This document shows positions 16,000 to 22,023 of a stretch of 22,536 nucleotides of DNA, one piece after another (positions within the stretch are counted from its first letter, which is position 1; the number at the start of each line of letters is the position of its first letter). Under the pieces are notes generated by a model. That model was not told where the DNA came from. It worked only from the letters and a program-made list of their open reading frames with translations, and made no database searches. A program made the position numbers and the translations under genes. This DNA comes from a virus, in IMG/VR virus record IMGVR_UViG_3300030419_006173, positions 1-22,536 of that record; one strand, 5' to 3'.

Positions 16000-16142
16000 T
16001 ACATTCCTACCCTTAGCTTGATTGGTGTTGACTGAGCTGTGTTAGCATATGGCTTTGTATTTGCAGATTGTGGAGTAAACTTTTGTTCAGTCCTCAACAC
16101 CAACTTTACATTCTTGCCATTCTCTAACTTCTTAACCGTCAT
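15999..16142 (-). CDS. Small basic protein of 47 aa upstream of gp13
   Basis: The frame begins MTVKKLENGKNVKLVLRTEQ and ends IKLRVGM. Its ATG overlaps the stop of the gene before it (ATGA) and its stop overlaps the gp13 start (TAATG), so it is tightly locked into the operon and very probably translated. It is basic (nine Lys, two Arg) with no recognised domain. Function unknown; a minor virion or assembly protein is possible. Confidence 0.72.
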   Translation of the reverse strand: MTVKKLENGKNVKLVLRTEQKFTPQSANTKPYANTAQSTPIKLRVGM

Positions 16143-16483
16143 GATGTACTCGCATTAACATGAACAAAGCCTTCAACCAATTTAGTAGTTGTACTTCCTG
16201 TAGTAACCTTTACGTCATATAAATATCTTTTTGGCGCTTGTAAATAACCAGTTTGTGTATCAGTTAAATTTAAAATGACCGAACCATTCGAATACCCAGT
16301 TGCAGTAAATTCAAGATTTGATGTACTGGTTGAATTGATCTGAGAATTTGTATGTGTTGCCTTTATTGTACTAGAGATTGAGTATGCAGCCATATTAATA
16401 GATGCATCACTAGCATTAACAACATCAAGTGTGGTTGTAAAATCAGATCCTTTATCTAGGAATAAATCTGCTTTTTCGGCCAT
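16139..16483 (-). CDS. Small beta-rich structural protein (114 aa)
   Basis: The sequence begins MAEKADLFLDKGSDFTTTLD and ends KLVEGFVHVNASTS; the segment LQAPKRYLYDVKVTTGSTTT precedes the end. This is an immunoglobulin-like or BppU-N-like beta pattern found in small structural proteins of T4-like cyanophages, as I recall. It is probably a virion protein. It is the first gene after the divergent promoter, with AGGAG 8 nt before its ATG, and its stop overlaps the next start. Confidence 0.78.
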   Translation of the reverse strand: MAEKADLFLDKGSDFTTTLDVVNASDASINMAAYSISSTIKATHTNSQINSTSTSNLEFTATGYSNGSVILNLTDTQTGYLQAPKRYLYDVKVTTGSTTTKLVEGFVHVNASTS

Positions 16484-16503
16484 CGAGCGCTCCTAATTAA
16501 CAG

Positions 16504-16511
16504 TATAAATA
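16504..16511 (+). promoter_or_regulatory. T4-type late promoter for the plus-strand operon
   Basis: Perfect TATAAATA on the plus strand in the only divergent intergenic gap. Predicted transcription start is 16517, giving a 25-nt leader before the first operon gene at 16542. Confidence 0.8.
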
Positions 16512-16519
16512 TATTTATA
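16512..16519 (-). promoter_or_regulatory. T4-type late promoter for the neck/packaging operon
   Basis: Perfect TATAAATA on the minus strand, adjacent to the plus-strand octamer. Predicted transcription start is 16506, giving a short leader with AGGAG before the gene starting at 16483. Confidence 0.8.
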
Positions 16520-16541
16520 CTATCACAAAAGTGGATACATA

Positions 16542-17105
16542 ATGTCGAAGATAAGTGAATTAAGATTACATGCCAGGAATAGGAGACTACCCTGTTGTGT
16601 AAAATTAAACGACCTAACTCCTGAATTACTTGCACATAACTTATTTATTTATGAGGATCTCAGCAGTGATCCTTCAAATATATCAACTGAGACTACATAT
16701 TCAGATAGAGTAGAAAATGCTGTTGCAGGTATAAGTTTAGGTAAGCAAGTACGAGATTTAGGTAAGTTTTACAAACAAATACACACAGATGAAATATCCT
16801 TGTTGTGTAAATATGATCCATATAATACTAGATTTGCCATGCTTGAACCAGATCATAGCATTAGTTATCATATGGATCCTCCAAACATATATAATTTAAT
16901 TTGTCCTTTAACTCATGATGTAATACTTGAGTTTAAAGATAAAAGTGAATCTTTATTTTATGTGTGTGAAATTGGAGAAGTGTGGTTTATTAATCCAAGC
17001 TATTTGCATGCTTCACATCATGAAGCAGAAGAGACACGAATAGCAATGCTAGCCAATTTTGATTACAGTGAGAAAGTTTATGAGTCCCTTACCAGGCTAT
17101 TATGA
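16542..17105 (+). CDS. Aspartyl/asparaginyl-hydroxylase-like Fe(II)/2OG oxygenase
   Basis: A 187-aa protein whose C-terminal half resembles a double-stranded beta-helix oxygenase. It has an HxD pair (His110, Asp112 in SYHMDPPN), a distal His156 in INPSYLHASHH and an Arg ten residues later (Arg166) in a position that could bind 2-oxoglutarate. Spacing and the GEVWFINPSYLH segment recall the aspartyl/asparaginyl beta-hydroxylase family (PF05118). The substrate is unknown; possible targets are a protein side chain or a sugar. It is the first gene of the plus-strand operon and has a weak ribosome-binding site (GTGGA). Its end overlaps the radical SAM gene by 26 nt. Confidence 0.65.
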   Translation: MSKISELRLHARNRRLPCCVKLNDLTPELLAHNLFIYEDLSSDPSNISTETTYSDRVENAVAGISLGKQVRDLGKFYKQIHTDEISLLCKYDPYNTRFAMLEPDHSISYHMDPPNIYNLICPLTHDVILEFKDKSESLFYVCEIGEVWFINPSYLHASHHEAEETRIAMLANFDYSEKVYESLTRLL

Positions 17106-18009
17106 ATTAGAACCAGAGGATAATCATTTTACAGATGTTACTGCTGATGTAACTCATCGGTGTAATATGACATGTACAAACTGTTATATTCCTAACAGAG
17201 ATGTTCCAGACATGGATATTAATAAATTGATTGAAGCAATTAGTCGTTTTCCTAAAAGGACAATGATTCGTATAATGGGTGCTGAACCTACAATGCGTAT
17301 GGACCTTCCAGACATTATTGTTAAAATAAGAGCAACCGGTCATCGTTGTACATTGCTAACAAACGGATTAAAGTTGGCAAGTATAAGATACACAAGGATT
17401 CTTAGAGAAGCTAAACTTTCTCATGTTTACCTAAGCCTCAATGGGGTGGATAATGATGATTGGTATGAACACATCGATGAGATGAGATGTGCGAAACAAA
17501 AAGTTATGGCGCTTGAAAATATTAAAGATGCAAGGTTTATTATTGACACAGGTACAATTATTTGTAAAGGCATCAACGATGATGCTCCATCGAGACTTAT
17601 GAACCTATTCAAACAAAAAGGTATTAACAATGCTTTGATGAGGTTCAAAAACGTAGGACAACATGGAAGATACTTGTTGCCAAGTTCAGATAATTATAGT
17701 ATGGATGGATTAATTCAATTGTGTGCTGATCATTATAACTTGTCTGTTGATTATATTAACTCGTGGAGAGATAAACCAATGTATGGCAATCACGTTGAAC
17801 CAGACACATTTATTTTTCCATTAGATCCTAAGTCAGAAGGCAAACTATTTCATAGAAGTGGTTATTGGGTAAAGATTGCTGATTGGGATAGTCATGGCGA
17901 TACTAGATTATATCCATTCATGGAACAAACAAGAAGAGGAAGAATCACTGAGGACTTTAAAGTTGCTCCTTTACCAGCTCACATCGTTGCAAATGAGGGT
18001 GGTTACTAA
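17080..18009 (+). CDS. Radical SAM enzyme
   Basis: A 309-aa radical SAM protein. Cys28, Cys32 and Cys35 form the CxxxCxxC motif (RCNMTCTNCY) that binds the [4Fe-4S] cluster. GAEPT (67-71) replaces the usual GGEP SAM-binding motif, and LLTNG (92-96) and a SLNG strand follow as in MoaA-like enzymes. Only scattered cysteines remain in the C-terminal half, so no SPASM domain with auxiliary clusters is apparent. It ends with RGRITEDFKVAPLPAHI. I start at ATG 17080; an in-frame TTG at 17059 is less likely. The stop overlaps the next start (TAATG). The substrate is unknown; neighbours suggest a sugar or a peptide. Confidence 0.9.
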   Translation: MSPLPGYYELEPEDNHFTDVTADVTHRCNMTCTNCYIPNRDVPDMDINKLIEAISRFPKRTMIRIMGAEPTMRMDLPDIIVKIRATGHRCTLLTNGLKLASIRYTRILREAKLSHVYLSLNGVDNDDWYEHIDEMRCAKQKVMALENIKDARFIIDTGTIICKGINDDAPSRLMNLFKQKGINNALMRFKNVGQHGRYLLPSSDNYSMDGLIQLCADHYNLSVDYINSWRDKPMYGNHVEPDTFIFPLDPKSEGKLFHRSGYWVKIADWDSHGDTRLYPFMEQTRRGRITEDFKVAPLPAHIVANEGGY

Positions 18010-18410
18010 TGGAGATACCTGAATACTTTGAAAAAGGAATTGACCTAGATCTTAATCCTATAAGATTATTGTATAATGAAAGACGATACAAATATTATCA
18101 CACCATTACATACGTTGACAAATACCAGGCATACTTAACACCAGATCATTTTAAGGCATCTGGTAGATTACCATTCAATTATAATCAGAGATTGAAAATG
18201 TTTGTGGTTGGTAAAGCATTTAAAGCAGCAAAAAATCATGGTGATAATACAATGTTTACCTTTTCGACAATTGAAGATCATCATACAGTAATTGATTGGA
18301 TTTGCAGCAAGTACTGGGTACCATTATCATTATTAGATGCTAAACCATTTGAACAAGTTGATGAATACTTAACAATTACGAGACGTTGGATTGATGACAC
18401 AGCCGATTAA
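18009..18410 (+). CDS. Unknown 133-aa protein after the radical SAM gene
   Basis: The protein begins MEIPEYFEKGIDLDLNPIRL. It is rich in aromatic residues (many Tyr, Phe and Trp), with a helical basic centre (RLKMFVVGKAFKAAKNHG) and DHHTVIDWICSKYWVPLSLL towards the end. No family is recognised. Start and stop overlap both neighbours, so it is cotranslated with the radical SAM enzyme and the first glycosyltransferase and may act as a partner protein. Confidence 0.78.
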   Translation: MEIPEYFEKGIDLDLNPIRLLYNERRYKYYHTITYVDKYQAYLTPDHFKASGRLPFNYNQRLKMFVVGKAFKAAKNHGDNTMFTFSTIEDHHTVIDWICSKYWVPLSLLDAKPFEQVDEYLTITRRWIDDTAD

Positions 18411-19212
18411 TATTTACTTAGTAAAAACAACTCATATAAAAACCCCAACACAATCTCAATATGATCCTAGTGAGTTGTATACAGATGAGCACGTTTACGA
18501 AATAAAGAAACAACTTGATACATATTTTACACTTCCGTATAAATTTAATCTTCTAACTAATGATACTGTTATAGGCATACCAGATATTAATTTTCATTAT
18601 ATTGGCAAAGAAGATTTGTGGGGATGGTGGAATAAAATGCTTTTGTTCAGAAAAGATATATCTGGTCCAGGATTAAATATATACCTTGATCTTGATACAA
18701 CAATCCAACGAAATATTGATATGCTTGTTGATTATGCTGTGCAAGATAAACTAACGATGTTATATTGCTATTGGAAACCAATTGATTGGGAGAAGATGGC
18801 CTATCCTCAATCTGGATATGATCCTACATTCAGATATGCAACTCTAATTAATTCATCCATTATGATGTGGTATGGGCAAGATTTAGAATATATTACAGAC
18901 GACTTTATGATTGATTGTGAAAGACATATGTTTCAGTTTAGAGGTAATGATGAATATATGTATCGATATCATAAAGATATAATTAATTGCTTGCCTCGTG
19001 GATGGGTATACTCTTGGTTTTTTGGTGCAGAAGAAGGATCAGAGTTTTTTCCAAAAGATAAAGACATGTTCAAGAAGAGAAATCAATACTATTTTAGATT
19101 ACTTAATGGCGAAGGTAAGCGAATGTCAGAAATGGAAGCAACAAGGCAGCCAGGACATGAAGCAAAGAAGATGATACGACAAGTAAAAGGAACAAGTTAT
19201 GGGTCTTTATGA
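18394..19212 (+). CDS. GT-A-type glycosyltransferase (first of three)
   Basis: A 272-aa protein with the signature of a nucleotide-sugar transferase: WGWWNKMLLF (76-85), then a hydrophobic strand ending in a DxD-type motif (YLDLDT, Asp99-Leu-Asp101) that would bind Mn2+ and the sugar nucleotide. A later GNDEYMYRY and GWVYSWFFG match the other two copies. The overall type resembles GT8 or capsular glycosyltransferases. The C-terminal 50 residues are basic and extra compared with its paralogs. The start at ATG 18394 gives a 17-nt overlap with the upstream gene. The sugar and acceptor are unknown. Confidence 0.75.
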   Translation: MTQPINIYLVKTTHIKTPTQSQYDPSELYTDEHVYEIKKQLDTYFTLPYKFNLLTNDTVIGIPDINFHYIGKEDLWGWWNKMLLFRKDISGPGLNIYLDLDTTIQRNIDMLVDYAVQDKLTMLYCYWKPIDWEKMAYPQSGYDPTFRYATLINSSIMMWYGQDLEYITDDFMIDCERHMFQFRGNDEYMYRYHKDIINCLPRGWVYSWFFGAEEGSEFFPKDKDMFKKRNQYYFRLLNGEGKRMSEMEATRQPGHEAKKMIRQVKGTSYGSL

Positions 19213-19378
19213 CATGCCAGCAATGGCAGACAAACAAACACGTGATGACATATTAATGCATAATGTTCGAGAACTACAAGAGCAACTAACCAATGCAAAC
19301 ATTAGGATTAAAGAGTTGACCGAACAGTTGCAAGCGTGTCATAAAATGATGGATGCTTATGCACTTGATGACAATTAA
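19199..19378 (+). CDS. Small coiled-coil protein (59 aa)
   Basis: The ATG at 19199 lies inside the end of the first glycosyltransferase. The predicted protein is MGLYDMPAMADKQTRDD, then a heptad-patterned helix (LMHNVRELQEQL, IRIKELTEQLQ) and an acidic end DDN. The Leu/Ile spacing supports a coiled coil of about 30 residues. An alternative start is the ATG at 19214. It overlaps both flanking glycosyltransferase genes, which argues for real translation; it could be an oligomerisation or scaffold partner for them. Function unknown. Confidence 0.68.
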   Translation: MGLYDMPAMADKQTRDDILMHNVRELQEQLTNANIRIKELTEQLQACHKMMDAYALDDN

Positions 19379-20108
19379 ATGGGGAACTAAGTTTCCTCCT
19401 GAATATCCTAATCTAATTCATAGAATGGCTAAGAAGTGGATGCCATGTGAATTTGAATCTGTTTGTATGACAGATGATGGTACAGGTTTAGATCCTGACA
19501 TTAGAATTGTTGAAACTACTGAGAAGTGGTTGTGGGATGATATTATAAACAATGACAAGTGGTTCTTTTGGGATGGAATTAAGATGTCATTGTTTGCACC
19601 ACAGCTATGTGGTATTGAAGGTAAAATACTATTCTCTGACCTTGATAATCTTTTCCATGGTCCAATGGATAGAATAGTTGATACACCTACTCCAGCAATC
19701 ATTGAATGTAATTGGATGCCTCCATGGCAAGTTGGTATGCATGGTGGTAACTATTTTCTAACAATGCTATTCAATGCAAGTTTAATTTATATCGACAACA
19801 CGCAACCAATTACAAATGAAATATGGGAACATTTTACAACAAATTACAAAAAGATAAAAGGATCGTTGTATAGTACAGATGCATACCTATGGAGAGTATG
19901 GCGTCATAAAATGAACACATATCCTAAACAAACTGTATATTCATTTAACAGAGGCGGAGATTATCCAGACAATTTTAGTTTAAGTCATGAAGCAAAATAT
20001 AAGTATAGACCAGAATATTCAGCTTGTATCTTTATGGAAGACACAGAACCAGATCCACTTGATATAAAAGAAGGGTGGGTTGCAGATATATGGAAGTCAT
20101 ATTTATGA
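19368..20108 (+). CDS. GT-A-type glycosyltransferase (second of three)
   Basis: A 246-aa paralog of the other two. It starts IKWGTKFPPEYPNLIHRMAK, matching the third copy's VGEAYGPEYVNEMFKRV. FFWDGIKMSLF precedes the strand that ends in the DxD-type motif SDLDN (Asp91, Asp93). C-terminal motifs are STDAYLWRVW, VYSFNRGGDYPDN and a YSACIFMEDTEPD tail. I start at ATG 19368; two earlier in-frame ATGs (19353, 19359) lie within the coiled-coil gene and lack a clear ribosome-binding site. Its TGA overlaps the ATG of the MIP18-family gene. Confidence 0.75.
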   Translation: MTIKWGTKFPPEYPNLIHRMAKKWMPCEFESVCMTDDGTGLDPDIRIVETTEKWLWDDIINNDKWFFWDGIKMSLFAPQLCGIEGKILFSDLDNLFHGPMDRIVDTPTPAIIECNWMPPWQVGMHGGNYFLTMLFNASLIYIDNTQPITNEIWEHFTTNYKKIKGSLYSTDAYLWRVWRHKMNTYPKQTVYSFNRGGDYPDNFSLSHEAKYKYRPEYSACIFMEDTEPDPLDIKEGWVADIWKSYL

Positions 20109-20407
20109 ATATTGAGAAAATTATAGATCAACTAAGAGAAGTGTATGATCCGGAAATGGATAGTGTCAATGTATATGATCTAGGTTTAATTTACAACATT
20201 AAGATAGACGAGGAGAATCGTTGGGTTGAAATAACACATACTTTAACGAGTGCATTCTGTCCGTTTGCAGATGAAATAGTTGCTAGTATCAGAGAAGCAG
20301 GAATGGTGCCAGGGGTTGAGCACGTAGAGGTTATTACTGTATTTGATCCACCATTTAGTATGGAGATGGTACCAGAAGAGACAAGAATGATGATGGGTTG
20401 GTTTTAA
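20105..20407 (+). CDS. MIP18-family (DUF59/SufT-like) Fe-S assembly protein
   Basis: A 100-aa protein with the full MIP18-family (PF01883) pattern: EVYDPEMDSVNVYDLGLIYN near residues 12-31, a THTLTSAFCPFADEI segment with the conserved Cys52, and DPPFSMEMVPEETRMMMG at the end, matching the family's WDPPW-xMSEEAR-LG. Relatives (SufT, MIP18/FAM96, PaaD) help deliver Fe-S clusters to target proteins. The natural client here would be the radical SAM enzyme three genes upstream. Start at ATG 20105 with GGAAG 7 nt upstream. It is placed between the second and third glycosyltransferase and overlaps both by 1-4 nt. Confidence 0.9.
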   Translation: MNIEKIIDQLREVYDPEMDSVNVYDLGLIYNIKIDEENRWVEITHTLTSAFCPFADEIVASIREAGMVPGVEHVEVITVFDPPFSMEMVPEETRMMMGWF

Positions 20408-21048
20408 TGGATTTTGTTTGTCTGAAGGTTGGTGAAGCCTATGGTCCTGAATATGTAAACGAAATGTTCAAACGTGTTGACAACTTAATGCCTGTTGGAG
20501 ATTTTATATGTTATACGGACGATCCATTAAATTTAAACGGCAACATAACAGTTAGAGGAATTACGCCTTTATACAATGATAGAATGTGGTGGAATAAGGT
20601 GATGCTTTTAAATCCAGCACATGAGCATAATGCATTATATTTGGATCTTGATACATATATGCATAAAAGTATACACGGTTTAAACCTTAAAGGACAAATA
20701 TTAAGAACAGCATGGTTTAGTGATGATATGGCTATGAAAGTTCATTACTGTAACATTAATTCATCAGTAATGAGATTGTTTGATAATAACTTTGAAAAAC
20801 AGTATCGTGATTGGTATGATAACAAAGAAAAGCTATATAAATCTTTTTATGGATTAGACTCATGGTTTTATAGAAGACATAATCTTGACTTCTTTGATCC
20901 AGGAATAGTATATTCTTATAAGTTTGGTTCTCAATTTCCAAATGATGTTGAACAAAATAAACTTCGCAGTGATCATGCTATATGTGTATTTGATGATTGT
21001 GAAAACAGATATGATATATTGAAGGAGCTGTGGAATGGATCATCCTAG
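20407..21048 (+). CDS. GT-A-type glycosyltransferase (third of three)
   Basis: A 213-aa protein, the most compact copy. It reads MDFVCLKVGEAYGPEYVNEM at the start, FICYTDDP near residue 35, MWWNKVMLL at 60-68 and ALYLDLDTY at 76-84 with DxD-type Asp80/Asp82. GLDSWFYRRH, GIVYSYKFGSQFPND and an SDHAICVFDDC tail correspond to segments in the second copy. The start overlaps the previous stop (TAATG). The set of conserved stretches suggests that all three copies descend from one gene and differ in donor or acceptor. Confidence 0.78.
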   Translation: MDFVCLKVGEAYGPEYVNEMFKRVDNLMPVGDFICYTDDPLNLNGNITVRGITPLYNDRMWWNKVMLLNPAHEHNALYLDLDTYMHKSIHGLNLKGQILRTAWFSDDMAMKVHYCNINSSVMRLFDNNFEKQYRDWYDNKEKLYKSFYGLDSWFYRRHNLDFFDPGIVYSYKFGSQFPNDVEQNKLRSDHAICVFDDCENRYDILKELWNGSS

Positions 21049-21637
21049 CTTAGATGAAATTTATAGATTGTTTCGTAAAGGTCTTGAGAAAGTACATAGT
21101 GATCATATCTATAAGTTTAAAGATTATGCTGAGTGCGTTTTTGATACACAAGTATTAAGTAAGAGGTGGTTAACAGATGAGCTTGGGGCATTTGATGTCA
21201 AGCATATATCAATACTTGCTAGTTGGTACGGAATTGTCATTGTTCCTATGCTAGTAAGAAAGTTTGGTAATATACCAATTGATCTTTATGATGTTGATGA
21301 GTATACGATGGACATAGCAAAACACATATACAAAGATGATTATCCAAACGTAACAGTAAACTGTAAGGATGTTATATTTGATGATGTTGAGTTTAAAGGT
21401 GATACTATCATCAACTGTTCGTGTGAGCATATGTATGACATGGCTGATATGGTTAATCAATACAGAGGCAGAACTTTTGTTCTTCAAAGCAACAACAACA
21501 GAAATGTTAAATGGTTACACATTAACTGTGTTGATACAGCTCAAGAACTTGTTGAGCAAGCTGACATTAAAGAAGTGCTGTACAAAGGCGACACAGAAAT
21601 GTATAGAGCAACAAGATTTATGGTGATTGGAAAATGA
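21035..21637 (+). CDS. Methyltransferase-like Rossmann protein
   Basis: A 200-aa protein whose centre fits a class I SAM-dependent methyltransferase: strand and loop ISILASWYG (58-66), acidic loop LYDVDEYTMDIAK (84-96), and KGDTIINCSCEHMYDM (121-136) where the fourth strand would be. Proteins with the SCEHM signature occur in marine T4-like phages, as I recall. The glycine-rich motif I is degenerate (LASWYG), so activity is uncertain. It overlaps the third glycosyltransferase by 14 nt and the next gene by 4 nt (ATGA). A plausible role is methylation of a sugar or a small molecule. Confidence 0.6.
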   Translation: MDHPSLDEIYRLFRKGLEKVHSDHIYKFKDYAECVFDTQVLSKRWLTDELGAFDVKHISILASWYGIVIVPMLVRKFGNIPIDLYDVDEYTMDIAKHIYKDDYPNVTVNCKDVIFDDVEFKGDTIINCSCEHMYDMADMVNQYRGRTFVLQSNNNRNVKWLHINCVDTAQELVEQADIKEVLYKGDTEMYRATRFMVIGK

Positions 21638-22023
21638 AATTATATGTAGACAATCAAGTATATGGATTCATTATACTATTGTACAGTCAACAATTACTAA
21701 CACAATTATACTTTTCAGATAAAGACTCTGAGTGGGTCAAAATTGAACCAGTAATAAAAGAGTTACATGATGCATTGAGCGAAAAGAACAAATGGGAAGG
21801 TTATCAAAGAGCTATTGAATACAATGGCCTTGATCCACTTATGTTCAAATCAATTGATGATCTATGGTATATCATGTATGCAATTACTAACTATAGAGTT
21901 GCAGAGATTGAGATGCATGATAGTATCACAAAAGAACACCATATTCTTTTGTTTCAAGTTATACAAAACGTACTTAAAAAATCACACAAGGTGTATGGTA
22001 GATTTAACTCTCGCTTTGTTTAA
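21634..22023 (+). CDS. Unknown 129-aa protein at the end of the operon
   Basis: Begins MKLYVDNQVYGFIILLYSQQ and is predicted mostly helical (IEPVIKELHDALSEKNKWEG, IMYAITNYRVAEIEM). No family is recognised and no catalytic motif is visible. Its ATG overlaps the methyltransferase-like stop. Its own TAA overlaps the stop of the opposing gene. Confidence 0.72.
   Translation: MKLYVDNQVYGFIILLYSQQLLTQLYFSDKDSEWVKIEPVIKELHDALSEKNKWEGYQRAIEYNGLDPLMFKSIDDLWYIMYAITNYRVAEIEMHDSITKEHHILLFQVIQNVLKKSHKVYGRFNSRFV

Larger units (their letters stand above)
16503..16520. repeat. 18-bp perfect palindrome holding two opposed late promoters
   Basis: GTATAAATATATTTATAC reads the same on both strands. Each half supplies one TATAAATA octamer, and the predicted start site of each promoter lies inside the octamer of the other, so the two cannot be occupied at once. 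Confidence 0.9.

Noticed and set aside
16218-16225. Exact TATAAATA on the plus strand within the 114-aa structural gene
   Set aside because: It falls on coding sequence for RYLYD read on the other strand, lies more than 300 bases from the plus-strand operon, and the dedicated promoter at 16504 is better placed. A weak extra start cannot be excluded.
16645-16660. TATTTATT/TATTTATG, which reads as CATAAATA on the minus strand, inside the first plus-strand gene
   Set aside because: It would point antisense out of a coding region, and the sequence is explained by Leu/Phe/Ile/Tyr codons.
18538-18545. TATAAATT within the first glycosyltransferase gene
   Set aside because: One mismatch in an AT-rich coding region with no gene start at a suitable distance; most likely chance.
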